Shown here piece after piece: positions 8,504 to 17,416 of a stretch of 37,355 nucleotides of DNA. Position numbers and translations under genes: made by a program. The DNA is taken from positions 1 through 37,355 of the forward strand of contig QEVM01000024.1 of assembly GCA_003576805.1 (NCBI GenBank), given 5' to 3'. Below the pieces are notes generated by a model. The model did no database searches and had not been told where the DNA came from. It saw nothing but the letters and a program-made list of their open reading frames with translations. Numbering within the stretch: the first letter of the stretch is position 1; each line of letters begins with the position of its first letter. The DNA comes from Pseudomonadota bacterium (GTDB lineage Bacteria > Myxococcota_A > UBA9160 > PR03).

Positions 8504-9840
8504 GTGCGTCCTCCTCGCGATGCGATCCAGGCCTGCACCGCGGCGCGGAAGCGCGCGCCGCGGTCCTCGTAGTCGCGGAACTGGTCGAAGCTGGCGCAGG
8601 CGGGCGAGAGCAGGACGGCGTCGCCCGCGTGCGCCAGCCCGCCCGCGATCTCGACGGCTTGCTCGACGTCGCGCGCGCGGTGCACCGGGACGCGGCCCGC
8701 GATCGCGCGCTCGATGGCGTCCGCCGCCTCGCCGATCAGCACCGCCGCCCGCACGCGCGTCGCCGCGAGGTCGGCGAGCGGCGCGAGATCGACGCCCTTG
8801 TTGCGCCCGCCCGCGATCCAGACCGCCGGGCCGGGCAGCGCCTCGAGCGCGAGCCGCGCCGCGTCGGGATTGGTCGCCTTCGAGTCGTTGATCCACGTGA
8901 CGCCGGCGTGCTGCGCGACGCGCTCGCGCCGGTGCGGCGGCGGCGTGAAGCCCGCGAGCGCAGTCGACGCCTTGGCGACGTCGGCTCCGACGGCGCGGCA
9001 CGCGAGCAACGCGGCGAGGACGTCGTCGAGCGGCGGCGCGGCGGCGAGGTCGAGGCCGTCCAGCGCGATCCGCTCGAGCGCCGCGCCGGCGTCGCGCAGC
9101 ACGATCGCGCCGGCGTCCCACCACGCACCGCATTCGACCGGCCCACGCGCCGAGAAGAGCCACGCGCGCCCGCGCGTGCGCCGCGCGATGGCGCGCGCCT
9201 GCGCGTCGTCGGCGCAGCCGATCGCGACGTCGTCGCCGGCCTGGTTCGCGACGATGCGCGCCTTGGCCTCGACGTAGCCTTCGAAGCTCCCGTGCCGGTC
9301 GAGGTGGTCGGGCGTGACGTTGAGGATCACGGCCGCGCGCGGGCGGAACGTCTCCACCGCCTCGAGCTGGAACGACGAGATCTCGAGCACCGCGACGTCG
9401 AGCGGCCGGCCGACGAGCTCGAGCGCGGGCCGCCCGATGTTGCCCGCCGCCTCCGCGCGCAGCCCCGCCGCGACGAGCATGCGCGCGCACAGCTCGGTGG
9501 TGGTCGTCTTGCCGTTCGTGCCCGTGATCGCGACGACCGGCACCGCGAGCGCGCGGAACGCGAGCTCGACGTCGCCGAGCGCGCGCCGCGCCGCCGCGAA
9601 GCGCACCGCGGGCACGCCGGGGCTCGGCACGACGAGGTCGAAGTCGGCGGGATCGGGAAACGGCCGGCCGACCGCGAGCTCGGCGTGCGCGCGCAGCGCG
9701 TCGAGCCCGGCGAGCGCGCCCGGCGCGCGCTCGTCGGCCGCGACGACGCGCGCGCCGCGCTCGGCGAGGAAGCGCACCGCGCTCTGCCCGGAGCGTCCGA
9801 GGCCGAGGACCAGCACGCGCGCGCCGGCGAGCTCCCGCAT
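8500..9840 (-). CDS. murD: UDP-N-acetylmuramoyl-L-alanine--D-glutamate ligase MurD
   Basis: Mur ligase that adds D-Glu to UDP-MurNAc-L-Ala. The N-terminal domain starts VLVLGLGRSGQSAVRFL, the ATP loop is ITGTNGKTTTTEL, then EISSFQLE, NVTPDHLDRHGS, and the C-terminal domain with INDSKATNPDA and GGRNKGVDL. These combinations are diagnostic for MurD. Length is 446 aa. It starts at ATG 9840 in an ATGA overlap with the mraY stop. No convincing Shine-Dalgarno is present, so initiation probably depends on ribosomes terminating on mraY. Confidence 0.97.
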   Translation of the reverse strand: MRELAGARVLVLGLGRSGQSAVRFLAERGARVVAADERAPGALAGLDALRAHAELAVGRPFPDPADFDLVVPSPGVPAVRFAAARRALGDVELAFRALAVPVVAITGTNGKTTTTELCARMLVAAGLRAEAAGNIGRPALELVGRPLDVAVLEISSFQLEAVETFRPRAAVILNVTPDHLDRHGSFEGYVEAKARIVANQAGDDVAIGCADDAQARAIARRTRGRAWLFSARGPVECGAWWDAGAIVLRDAGAALERIALDGLDLAAAPPLDDVLAALLACRAVGADVAKASTALAGFTPPPHRRERVAQHAGVTWINDSKATNPDAARLALEALPGPAVWIAGGRNKGVDLAPLADLAATRVRAAVLIGEAADAIERAIAGRVPVHRARDVEQAVEIAGGLAHAGDAVLLSPACASFDQFRDYEDRGARFRAAVQAWIASRGGRT

Positions 9841-10916
9841 CAGCGCAGCTTCAGCGAGGAGAGGGCGACGAGGGAGAGGATCGCGGAGATGATCCAGAAG
9901 CGGACCACGATCGTCTGCTCGTGCCAGCCCATCTTCTCGAAGTGATGGTGGATCGGCGCCATCAGGAACACGCGCTTGCCGGTCAGCTTGAACCACGCGA
10001 CCTGGATCGCGACCGAGAGCGTCTCGATCACGAAGACGCCGCCGACCACGATCAGCAGGATCTCCTGGCGGATCAGCACGGCGATCGTGCCGAGCGCGCC
10101 GCCGAGCGCGAGCGAGCCGACGTCGCCCATGAAGAACTTGGCGGGATAGGCGTTGAACCACAGGAACGCGAGGCCGCCGCCGACCAGCGCGCCGCAGAAA
10201 ATCGGGAGCTGGTCGCTGCCGGGCACGTACTTGATCGCGAGGTAGTCGGAGATCACGGCGTGGCCCGACGCGTAGGAGAGCAGCAGGAACGTGCCGGCCG
10301 CGATCATCACGGGGCCGATCGCCAGGCCGTCGAGCCCGTCGGTCAGGTTCACGCCGTTGCTGAAGCCGGCGATCATCACGACCGCGAACGGCACGTACAG
10401 CACGCCGAGGTGCGGCGTGAAGTCCTTGAAGAACGGCACCGCCAGCTCCGCGTCGAAGGCCGGGTCGGTGTAGATCGCTAGCGCGACGGCGGTCGCGATC
10501 GAGAGCTGTGCGGCGAGCTTCGCGCGCGCCGAGAGGCCCGCCTCGTTCCGCTTGCGCGTCACCTTCTGGTAGTCGTCGATGAAGCCGAGCAGGCCGTAGA
10601 GCACCGTGACGCCCAGCACGACCCAGACGAGCCGGTTCGTCAGGTTCGACCAGAGCAGCGTCGACACCACCAGCGAGAGCAGGATCAGCAGGCCGCCCAT
10701 CGTGGGCGTGCCCGCCTTCGACTGGTGCGCGGGTCCGACCTGGCGGATCGGCTGTCCGGCGCGCAGCCGCGCGAGCGCGCGGATCAGCGCCGGGCCCGCC
10801 AGGAACGAGATGAAGAGCGCCGTCAGCGCGGCCGCCGCGGTGCGGAACGTGACGTAGCGGACGACGTTGAGGCCGCTCACGTCCGTCGCCAGCGGGTAGA
10901 GCAGGTGGTAGAGCAT
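9840..10916 (-). CDS. mraY: Phospho-MurNAc-pentapeptide transferase MraY
   Basis: Integral membrane enzyme that transfers phospho-MurNAc-pentapeptide to undecaprenyl phosphate, giving lipid I. Visible are the cytoplasmic loop motif KAGTPTMGG, the Asp pair in GFIDDYQKV, NLTDGLDGLA, the GDVGSLALGG loop and the HHHFEKMGW motif. The 358 aa are largely hydrophobic and fit about ten membrane segments. The start is ATG 10916 (ATGA overlap with murF; GGAG 5 nt upstream). Confidence 0.97.
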   Translation of the reverse strand: MLYHLLYPLATDVSGLNVVRYVTFRTAAAALTALFISFLAGPALIRALARLRAGQPIRQVGPAHQSKAGTPTMGGLLILLSLVVSTLLWSNLTNRLVWVVLGVTVLYGLLGFIDDYQKVTRKRNEAGLSARAKLAAQLSIATAVALAIYTDPAFDAELAVPFFKDFTPHLGVLYVPFAVVMIAGFSNGVNLTDGLDGLAIGPVMIAAGTFLLLSYASGHAVISDYLAIKYVPGSDQLPIFCGALVGGGLAFLWFNAYPAKFFMGDVGSLALGGALGTIAVLIRQEILLIVVGGVFVIETLSVAIQVAWFKLTGKRVFLMAPIHHHFEKMGWHEQTIVVRFWIISAILSLVALSSLKLR

Positions 10917-12322
10917 CAGCGCTCCGCGCCGGCCTGCGAGAGCGCCTCGACGACGCGCTCCATCTGCATCGAGCGCGATCCCTTCACCAGCACCCAGTCG
11001 CTGCCGCGCAGCACGGCCGCGACGCGCGCGGCGAGGTCGGCGTGGTCCGCGCCTTCGACGGCGCGCTCGCGCGCGAGACCGCCCTCGACGGCGCCCGCGA
11101 CGACTTCGCCCGCGTGGCGGCCGAGCGCGAACACGAAGTCGAGGCCGAGCGCGGCTGCGAGCCGGCCGGTCGCGCGGTGCGCGGCGGGCGCGGTCTCGCC
11201 GAGCTCGCCCATGTCGCCCACCACCGCGATGCCGCGGCTCGCGCCCTTCAGCTCCGCGAGGCTGCGCAGCGCGACCTCCATCGACTGCGGGTTCGCGTTG
11301 TAGGTGTCGTTGAGCAGGATCACGTTGCGCGGCAGCGCGACCGGCTCGAGCCGCCCGTGCGGCGGGCGGTAGTCCTCGAGCCCGGCGGCGACCTCGCCGA
11401 GCGTGGCGCCCGCCGCGAGCGCCGCCGCGGCTGCGGCGAGCGCGTTGACGACCGGGATCTGGCCGACTCCAGCCACGCGCACCGCCGTGCGTCCCTGCGG
11501 CGCGACCAGCTCGAAGGCGCAGCCGCGCCCGCCGAGCGCGACCACCTGCTCGGCGCGCACGTCCGCCCCGGCGCCGCGCCCGAACAGGAGCGGTCGCGCC
11601 TTGCTGCGCGCGAGCTGCGCCACGACGCGCGGGTCGTCGGCGTTGGCGACGGCGACCGCGCCTTCGGGCAGCGCCTCGAAGAGCGCTCCCTTCTCGGCCG
11701 CGATCGCCTCCTGCGATCCGAGGTTCTCGACGTGCGCGGTGCCGACGTTCGTGATCAGGCCGACCGTCGGGCGCGCGATCGCGGCGAGCGGTGCGATCTC
11801 GCCCGCGTGGTTCATGCCGATCTCGAGCACGGCCGCGCGGTGGGTCGCCTCCCGGCGCAGCATCGTGAGCGGCAGCCCGTAGTGGTTGTTCAGGTTGCCC
11901 TCGGTCTTCAGGCACGGCGCGCGCACCGAGAGGATCGCGGCGCACATCTCCTTGGTCGTCGTCTTGCCGTTGCTGCCGGTGATCACGACGACCGGGCCGT
12001 CCCAGCTGCCGCGGTAGCCGGCCGCCAGCGCGCCGAGCGCGGCGGTGGTGTCCTCGACGGCGACGACGGCGCAGCGCGCGCGCACGCCGTCCGGGATCGC
12101 GGCGTCGCGGGCGACCAGCACGCCGGCCGCGCCGGCCGCCGCCGCGCTCTCGAGGAAGCCGTGCGCGTCGTGGCGCGGGCCGCGGATCGCCACGAAGAGC
12201 TGGCCGGGCGCGACGCGGCGCGAGTCGATGCCGACGCCCGTGCAGATCCGCGCCGCGTCGCCCGCGCGCAGCGTGCCGCCGGTCCATCGCAGCACGTCCG
12301 TGATCGCGAGGGCCACGCTCAT
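10916..12322 (-). CDS. murF: UDP-MurNAc-tripeptide--D-Ala-D-Ala ligase MurF
   Basis: Final cytoplasmic Mur ligase, which adds D-Ala-D-Ala to the tripeptide. Domain order is an N-terminal uridine-binding region (IDSRRVAPGQLFVAIRG), the ATP loop VITGSNGKTTTKEM, then EIGMNHAGEI, NVGTAHVENLGS and NDTYNANPQSM with VVGDMGELG in the C-terminal domain. Length is 468 aa. The start is ATG 12322 in an ATGA overlap with murE. The enzyme that makes its dipeptide substrate, Ddl, is not encoded in this cluster. Confidence 0.97.
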   Translation of the reverse strand: MSVALAITDVLRWTGGTLRAGDAARICTGVGIDSRRVAPGQLFVAIRGPRHDAHGFLESAAAAGAAGVLVARDAAIPDGVRARCAVVAVEDTTAALGALAAGYRGSWDGPVVVITGSNGKTTTKEMCAAILSVRAPCLKTEGNLNNHYGLPLTMLRREATHRAAVLEIGMNHAGEIAPLAAIARPTVGLITNVGTAHVENLGSQEAIAAEKGALFEALPEGAVAVANADDPRVVAQLARSKARPLLFGRGAGADVRAEQVVALGGRGCAFELVAPQGRTAVRVAGVGQIPVVNALAAAAAALAAGATLGEVAAGLEDYRPPHGRLEPVALPRNVILLNDTYNANPQSMEVALRSLAELKGASRGIAVVGDMGELGETAPAAHRATGRLAAALGLDFVFALGRHAGEVVAGAVEGGLARERAVEGADHADLAARVAAVLRGSDWVLVKGSRSMQMERVVEALSQAGAER

Positions 12323-13857
12323 CCCCGCTTCTCGAGCGCGCGCCGCGCCTCGACCCGGTCGTCGAAGGGCAGGCGCTCGCGTCCGACGATCTGGTAGTCC
12401 TCGTGCCCCTTGCCGGCGATCACGACGGTGTCGTCGGCGCGCGCGATCGCGATCGCGTGTCGGATCGCGGCGCGCCGATCCACCATGCACGCGTACGACG
12501 CGTCGCTCGCGTCGAGCGCGCTCGGCTCGACGGCCGCCAGCCGGCGCAGGCCGAGCACGACGTCGGCGAGAATCGCCTCGGGATCCTCGCTGCGCGGGTT
12601 GTCACTCGTCGCGATCGCTCGATCGCTCCAGCGCGCCACCGCCTCCGCCATCGGCGCGCGTTTGGTGCGGTCGCGGTCGCCGCCGCAGCCGAACACCGTG
12701 ATGAGTCGGCCGCGCGCCATCGGCCGCACCGTGCGCAGCAGCTTGTCCACGGCGTCGGGCGTATGGGCGTAGTCGACGAGCACGGTCGGATCGCCGGGGC
12801 GGCCGGCGTCGACGCGCTCGACGCGGCCGGGCACCTGCGGGCAGGCGGCGACGCCGCGCGCGATCGCGTCGGGCGCGATCTCGAGCGCGACCGCGACGCC
12901 GACCGCCACGAGCAGGTTCTCGACGTTGAAGTCGCCGAGCAGCGGCAGCGCGAGCTCGAGCGGACCCGACGGCAGCCGCAGCCGCGCGTGCGTGCCGTCC
13001 AGCGCCACCGCCGCCGACTCCACCGAGACGTCCACGCCGCGGTCCGGCTTGCGCGACACGCAGACGGGACGCCCGCCGCCGTCGCGCGCCGCCGCCAGGA
13101 ACTCGGCTGCGGCGGGGTCGTCGAGGTTCACGACGGCGCCCGCGCCCGGTCGCAGCAGCTCGCGGAAGAGCCGCGTCTTGGCGTCGCGGTACGCCTCCAT
13201 CGTCTGATGGAAGTCGAGGTGGTCCTGCGTGACGTTCGTCATGGCGGCCACCTCGAAGCGGCAGCCGTCGGTGCGCCCGATCGCGAGCGCGTGCGACGAG
13301 ACCTCCATCACGACGGCGTTCACGTCGCGGTTGCGCATGGCGCGCAGCAGGCGCTGCAGCTCGAGGCTCTCGGGCGTGGTGTTGATCGCGCGCACGCGCT
13401 CGCCGGCGTAGCGGACCTCGACGGTCCCGATCAGGCCGGTGCGCCGGCCCGCGGCCTGCAGGATCGACTCGAGCAGGAACGTCGTGCTGGTCTTGCCGTT
13501 CGTGCCGGTGACGCCGATCAGCGACAGCTCCTCGGACGGCCGCCCGAAGAAGGACGTCGCGAGCGGCGCGAGCGTGCGGCGCGTGTCGCGCACGACGACG
13601 GCGGGGCGCGCGCGCAGGTCGAGCGCGCTCGGGATGCGCTCGACCACGACGGCGGCGGCGCCGAGCGCGATCGCCTGCGCGAGATGCTCGTGGCCGTCCG
13701 CCGACGCGCCGCGCAGCGCGACGAACAGGTCGCCCGGCACCACGGCGCGCGAGTCGATCGCGAGCCCGCGGATCGGGACCTCCGCGGCGCCCTCGCCGAC
13801 GATTCGCACCGGAGCCCGTTCCGCAGGCACGTCGGCGAGCAGGGCGCCGAGCCGCAT
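12319..13857 (-). CDS. murE: UDP-MurNAc-L-Ala-D-Glu--2,6-diaminopimelate ligase MurE
   Basis: Mur ligase that adds the third stem-peptide residue. Motifs in order are IDSRAVVPGDLFVALRG, GVTGTNGKTSTTFLLE, NTTPESLELQ, MEVSSHALAIGR, NVTQDHLDFH, VDYAHTPDA and FGCGGDRDRTKR. The substrate-selecting motif reads DNPR within TSDNPRSEDP, which in this family denotes meso-diaminopimelate rather than L-lysine, so the peptidoglycan is predicted to be the Gram-negative A1gamma type. Length is 512 aa. The start is ATG 13857, an ATGA overlap with the ftsI stop. Confidence 0.97.
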   Translation of the reverse strand: MRLGALLADVPAERAPVRIVGEGAAEVPIRGLAIDSRAVVPGDLFVALRGASADGHEHLAQAIALGAAAVVVERIPSALDLRARPAVVVRDTRRTLAPLATSFFGRPSEELSLIGVTGTNGKTSTTFLLESILQAAGRRTGLIGTVEVRYAGERVRAINTTPESLELQRLLRAMRNRDVNAVVMEVSSHALAIGRTDGCRFEVAAMTNVTQDHLDFHQTMEAYRDAKTRLFRELLRPGAGAVVNLDDPAAAEFLAAARDGGGRPVCVSRKPDRGVDVSVESAAVALDGTHARLRLPSGPLELALPLLGDFNVENLLVAVGVAVALEIAPDAIARGVAACPQVPGRVERVDAGRPGDPTVLVDYAHTPDAVDKLLRTVRPMARGRLITVFGCGGDRDRTKRAPMAEAVARWSDRAIATSDNPRSEDPEAILADVVLGLRRLAAVEPSALDASDASYACMVDRRAAIRHAIAIARADDTVVIAGKGHEDYQIVGRERLPFDDRVEARRALEKRG

Positions 13858-15851
13858 CAGCCTTCTCCTCCGTCCCCCGAGAACCGCACGCGCAACCGCG
13901 TGCGATCGCCCGCGAGGACCGTACCGGGATCGGGCTCCTGCGCCACGGCGCGTCCGCGTCCGAAGATCTCCAGCTCGACGGGCACGCCGGCGGTGATCTT
14001 CTTCACCTCTTCGATGGTCAGTCCGTGCAGATCCGGCACGAGTCTGCGCTCGTCCTCGACGAGCGCGTCGGCGGCGTCGGCTGCCGGACCTGCGGCCGCG
14101 ACGGGCGGCAGCGCCTGCGCGCTCGCGTCGGCGACGCGCACGATCGGCTGGCCGTTCGGATCGAGCACCGGCGCCGTCGCGATGCCCATGTGCGTGAGGA
14201 TCGCCGCCGCTGCGCGCGCGAACACGGGCGCTGCGACCGCGCCGCCCGTGTGCACGCCGCGCGGCTCGTCGATGCCGACCGCGATCGCGATGCGCGGGTC
14301 GTCGAGCGGTGCGAGGCCGATGAACCAGGCGACGTACTTGTCGTGCGCGTAGCGACCGCCGACGAGCTTTTGCGCCGTACCGGTCTTGCCGCCGACGCGG
14401 ACGCCCGCGAGCTGCGCGCGCTTGCCGGTGCCGCCCTCGCCGACGATGACGCCTTCCATCATCGGAATCATCTTGGCGGCGGTCGCCGGCGACACGGCCT
14501 GCCGCGTCTCGGACGGCGGAGCCGTCTCCCAGCTTCCGTCCGGCCGGCGGTGGCCCCGGATCAGGCGCGGCCGCACCCAGACGCCCTGGTTGCCGAGCGC
14601 AGCCGTGGCCGCCGCGAGCTGCACCGTCGTCACGCTCACGCCCTGGCCGAAGGCGACCGTCGCGGCGTCGACGGGACGCCAGTTCTGGTGAGCGCGGAGC
14701 AGGCCGCTCGACTCGTCGGGGAAGCCGCTGCCGGTGCGCTGGCCGAAGCCGAAACGGCGCAGCGTGTCGAAGTGGCGCTCGGCGCCGAGCCGCTGCGCGA
14801 TCTTGACCGAGCCGACGTTGCTCGAGTGCCGCAGGATGCCCGAGACGTCGAGCACCGGGCGCGGATGCAGATCCTTGATGAGCTTGCCGGGGACGCGCAG
14901 GCCGCCGCGCAGGTCGAAGACGTCCGTGGGCGTCACGCTGCCCGCGTCGAGCGCGGCGGCGATCAGGAAGGTCTTGAACGTCGAGCCCGGCTCGACGGCG
15001 TCGGTGAACGAGCGCGCCCGCGTGTCGGCGAACGCGAGGCGGCGGAAGTCGTTCGGGTCGAAGCGCGGGGCTTCGGCCAGCGCGAGCACGTCGCCGGTCT
15101 TCGGATCGAGCGCGACGAGATAGCCGCCTCGCGCGCGCGACGCCTGCACGCCGGCGAGCAGCGCCTGCTCGGCCTCGGCCTGCATCGCGACGTCGAGCGT
15201 GAGCGCGACGTCGCCGCCGGCCGTCGCGTTGCGCTCGAGACCGGGGCCGAGCAGCAGCCGGCCGCGCGCGTCGCGTTCGACCGCGACGCGGCGCGGCCGG
15301 CCGAGCAGCCACTCGTTCTCCTGCTGCTCGACGCCGCGCACGCCGACGCCGTCCATGTTCGCGAAGCCCACCACGCTCGCCGCCAGCGGTCCGAAGGGGT
15401 AGGCGCGGCGCGGCTCGTCCACGACGCCGATGCCCGGAATGCCGCCGCGTGCGCGGAAGGCGTCCATGCGCGCTGGATCCACCCAGCGGTCCACGTACAC
15501 GAAGGCGCGTCGCTGCTCGAGACGGGCACGCGTCTTCTTCGCGTCGACGCCGAGCAGCTTGGCGAGCTCGGCGGCGGTCGCCGCGGCATCCTTCACCTCG
15601 ACCGGAACGCCGTACACCGAAGGCACCGCGACCGTCATCGCGACCTCGGTGCCGTTGCGGTCCAGGATGCGGCCGCGTTCGGGCGCCAGCGACAGCGCCG
15701 TCACGAGCTGGCTCTCGCCGCGCCGCTCGCCGCGCTCGCCGAGCAGCGTCAAGTGCGCGGCGCGCAGCGCGAGCACGGCGAACGCCGCGAGGACGAGCGT
15801 CTGGGCGATGCGCAGGCGAACGCGCAGCGGCCGGAGATCGGCCGGCCTCAA
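13857..15851 (-). CDS. ftsI: Septal transpeptidase FtsI (PBP3-like) with C-terminal PASTA domain
   Basis: Class B penicillin-binding protein that crosslinks septal peptidoglycan with FtsW. One membrane anchor lies near residues 15-34. The dimerisation domain follows (LAPERGRILDRNGTEVA). The transpeptidase motifs are S290-T-F-K293, SSN at 343-345 and KTG at 489-491. A PASTA domain covers the last 65 or so residues (from RRLVPDLHGLTIEEVKK), a feature more usual in Firmicutes and some deltaproteobacterial groups than in enterobacteria. Length is 664 aa. I chose TTG 15851: it makes a TTGA overlap with the ftsL stop, GGGGA lies 9 nt upstream, and no other start codon precedes the membrane segment. 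Confidence 0.95.
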   Translation of the reverse strand: MRPADLRPLRVRLRIAQTLVLAAFAVLALRAAHLTLLGERGERRGESQLVTALSLAPERGRILDRNGTEVAMTVAVPSVYGVPVEVKDAAATAAELAKLLGVDAKKTRARLEQRRAFVYVDRWVDPARMDAFRARGGIPGIGVVDEPRRAYPFGPLAASVVGFANMDGVGVRGVEQQENEWLLGRPRRVAVERDARGRLLLGPGLERNATAGGDVALTLDVAMQAEAEQALLAGVQASRARGGYLVALDPKTGDVLALAEAPRFDPNDFRRLAFADTRARSFTDAVEPGSTFKTFLIAAALDAGSVTPTDVFDLRGGLRVPGKLIKDLHPRPVLDVSGILRHSSNVGSVKIAQRLGAERHFDTLRRFGFGQRTGSGFPDESSGLLRAHQNWRPVDAATVAFGQGVSVTTVQLAAATAALGNQGVWVRPRLIRGHRRPDGSWETAPPSETRQAVSPATAAKMIPMMEGVIVGEGGTGKRAQLAGVRVGGKTGTAQKLVGGRYAHDKYVAWFIGLAPLDDPRIAIAVGIDEPRGVHTGGAVAAPVFARAAAAILTHMGIATAPVLDPNGQPIVRVADASAQALPPVAAAGPAADAADALVEDERRLVPDLHGLTIEEVKKITAGVPVELEIFGRGRAVAQEPDPGTVLAGDRTRLRVRFSGDGGEG

Positions 15852-16294
15852 CGCAGGGCGTCCCCGGACGGGAGCGCCCGGACGTCGGTCGGGCGCGCGA
15901 GCCCGAGCTGTGCGCCGAGCTCGGCCAGGCGCACGGGATGGCGCAGCCGTCGCAGCTCGACGATCGCGCGGCGCTGCTCCTCCAGGAGCTGCTGCTCGGT
16001 CTGGAGCGCCTGCGCGAGCCGGTAACGGAGGTCGATCGACTCGGTGCGCAGCTGCACGAACACGAGCGCGATCAGCAGGGCTGCCGCCGCGCCGGCGAAC
16101 CACAGGCCGCGCGACACGGAGCGGCCCTCGCGCGCCGGCTCGGGGGCGGAGAGATCGCGTCCGGTCGCGATGGTCGGCGCGGCGCCGCGACCGACGCCGG
16201 CGCGCGAGAGCGGCCCCAGGCGCGCGCGCTGGCGTCGCGAAGCGGCCGGCGTGCGCGTGCGGCGGGGACGACCGACGGGACTGCGAAACTCCAT
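15848..16294 (-). CDS. ftsL: Cell division protein FtsL
   Basis: Small bitopic divisome protein that forms the FtsQLB complex. It has an unusually long basic N-terminal tail (about 60 residues rich in Arg and Pro), one membrane segment (GLWFAGAAAALLIALVFVQL, about 62-82), then a short coiled coil with leucine-type spacing (YRLAQALQTEQQLLEEQRRAIVEL region) and a DUF-like end RLAELGAQLGLARP. Length is 148 aa. The start is ATG 16294, one base after the rsmH stop, with GGAGG 9 nt upstream. The sequence is weakly conserved; the call rests on topology and position between rsmH and ftsI. Confidence 0.88.
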   Translation of the reverse strand: MEFRSPVGRPRRTRTPAASRRQRARLGPLSRAGVGRGAAPTIATGRDLSAPEPAREGRSVSRGLWFAGAAAALLIALVFVQLRTESIDLRYRLAQALQTEQQLLEEQRRAIVELRRLRHPVRLAELGAQLGLARPTDVRALPSGDALR

Positions 16295-16295
16295 C

Positions 16296-17255
16296 TCAGG
16301 CTGCCTCCGGCAAACGCTCTGCGATGCGCAGCCGGGCGGAGCGGGCGCGCGGGTTGTCGCGCAGCTCCTCCGCGCCGGCGCGCAGCGCGCGCGGGGTGAC
16401 GATGCGCACGCGCGGCTGGCGTCCGCACGTGCAAACCGGTTGTCGCGGCGGACACACGCAGCCGCGCGCTTCGTCGCGCAGCGTCTGCTTGACGAGCCGG
16501 TCCTCGAGCGAGTGGTAGGAGATCACGGCGAGGCGGCCCGCGGGTGCGAGCGCGGCGAGCGCCGCGTCGATGCCTTCCGCGAGCGCGGCCAGCTCGTCGT
16601 TCACCGCGATGCGGAGAGCCTGGAACACGAGCGTCGCGGGATGATGTCGCCGCCCCCCGCCGACGCCGGCGCGCTCGACGATCCGCAGCAGATCGCGGAC
16701 GGTGCGGATCGGCGCGCGGCGGCGGGCGTCGTCGATCGCGCGGGCCAGGCGGTGCGCGCCGGGCAGCTCGCCGTACTCGCGCAACCATCGCTCGATCTCG
16801 CCCGGCCGCGCCTCCGCGAGCAGGTCCGCCGCCGTCTTCTCGATCCGCTGGTCCATGCGCATGTCGAGCGGTGTCACGTCCGCCGACTCCTCGGAGAATC
16901 GAAAGCCCCGTTCCGGGGCGTCGATCTGCCGGGAGGAGACGCCGAGGTCGAGCAGAACCGCGTCGACCCGAGGAACACCCTGTTGTCCTAGGACGCGTCC
17001 CAGTTCTCGAAAGGACGCTCGCTCCAGCCGGACCCGGTCGCCGAAGCGCGCGAGACGGGCGGCCGCAGCCGCGAGCGCCTCCGTGTCGACGTCGAGTCCG
17101 ATGAGCGTGCCGGTGGGACCGATCAGCTCGAGAGCCGCTTCGGCGTGGCCGCCACCGCCGACCGTCCCGTCCACGACCCGCGAGCCGGGTCTCAGGGCCA
17201 GTCCGGCGAGGCTCTCTCGAAGAAGAACTGGCCGGTGATGGAAGGAACCGGCCAC
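16296..17255 (-). CDS. rsmH: 16S rRNA (cytosine(1402)-N(4))-methyltransferase RsmH
   Basis: SAM-dependent enzyme that methylates N4 of C1402 in 16S rRNA; formerly MraW. It begins HHRPVLLRESL, has the SAM motif DGTVGGGGHAEAAL, the family signature LDLGVSSRQID followed by RGFRF, then SYHSLEDRLVKQ, and a Cys-containing tail with CVCPP and VCTCGRQPRVRI. Length with this start is 319 aa, normal. The frame stays open for 46 more codons upstream, but GTG 17255 is preceded by GGAGA at about 6-7 nt and directly precedes the conserved N-terminus, and the upstream part falls in a hairpin-rich spacer. Confidence 0.95.
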   Translation of the reverse strand: MAGSFHHRPVLLRESLAGLALRPGSRVVDGTVGGGGHAEAALELIGPTGTLIGLDVDTEALAAAAARLARFGDRVRLERASFRELGRVLGQQGVPRVDAVLLDLGVSSRQIDAPERGFRFSEESADVTPLDMRMDQRIEKTAADLLAEARPGEIERWLREYGELPGAHRLARAIDDARRRAPIRTVRDLLRIVERAGVGGGRRHHPATLVFQALRIAVNDELAALAEGIDAALAALAPAGRLAVISYHSLEDRLVKQTLRDEARGCVCPPRQPVCTCGRQPRVRIVTPRALRAGAEELRDNPRARSARLRIAERLPEAA

Positions 17256-17272
17256 TTGGATTCTCCAGCTGC

Positions 17273-17300
17273 CTTCCCGACGGTCTCCACCGCCGGGAAG
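17273..17300 (-). promoter_or_regulatory. 12-bp hairpin just upstream of the rsmH ribosome binding site
   Basis: Arms 17273-17284 and 17289-17300 pair over 12 positions with a 4-nt loop. On the minus-strand RNA one position is a G-U wobble (bases 17280 and 17293). On the plus strand the same position would be an A-C mismatch, so the structure favours the dcw transcript. It ends 17 nt before the rsmH start codon, close enough to affect initiation. No U run follows, so it is not a classical terminator. Confidence 0.6.
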
Positions 17301-17303
17301 AAA

Positions 17304-17386
17304 GGGGTGCCTCGGAGCCCCCAAAGAGTGCGGTTCGAACCCCCCTTTTCTCCCCGCACTCCACCTCGGGGCTCCGAGGACACCCC
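17304..17386 (-). promoter_or_regulatory. 83-nt nested stem structure in the mraZ-rsmH spacer
   Basis: Outer arms 17304-17321 and 17368-17386 pair over 18 positions with one bulged base. Inside them an 8-bp stem pairs 17326-17333 with 17354-17361, and a self-complementary GGTTCGAACC lies at 17332-17341. An alternative short hairpin, CCTCGG with CCGAGG around a 4-nt loop (17364-17379), competes with the outer stem, so two mutually exclusive folds exist. This arrangement would suit an attenuator or an RNA switch; the function is inference. Confidence 0.5.
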
Positions 17387-17392
17387 CTCTCA

Positions 17393-17416
17393 ATCGGAGG
17401 CCATGCGGCCTCCGAT
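17393..17416 (-). promoter_or_regulatory. 10-bp perfect hairpin after mraZ
   Basis: ATCGGAGGCC (17393-17402) and GGCCTCCGAT (17407-17416) pair perfectly around a 4-nt loop, 26 nt after the mraZ stop. No U tract follows on the transcribed strand. It may stabilise the mraZ end of the mRNA, mark a processing point, or belong to a fold with the neighbouring hairpins. Confidence 0.5.

Noticed and set aside
10916..12322. Ddl or MurC-Ddl fusion expected in a dcw cluster
   Set aside because: No ATP-grasp motifs occur anywhere in the cluster; ddl must lie elsewhere, which is common outside enterobacteria.
17321..17360. GGTTCGAACC resembling a tRNA T-loop
   Set aside because: The flanking bases do not form a 5-bp T stem or an acceptor stem, and no anticodon arm is present; it is part of the nested hairpin.
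17256..17393. 46-codon N-terminal extension of rsmH
   Set aside because: The extension lies in the hairpin-rich spacer, is unlike RsmH N-termini, and GTG 17255 has its own ribosome binding site.
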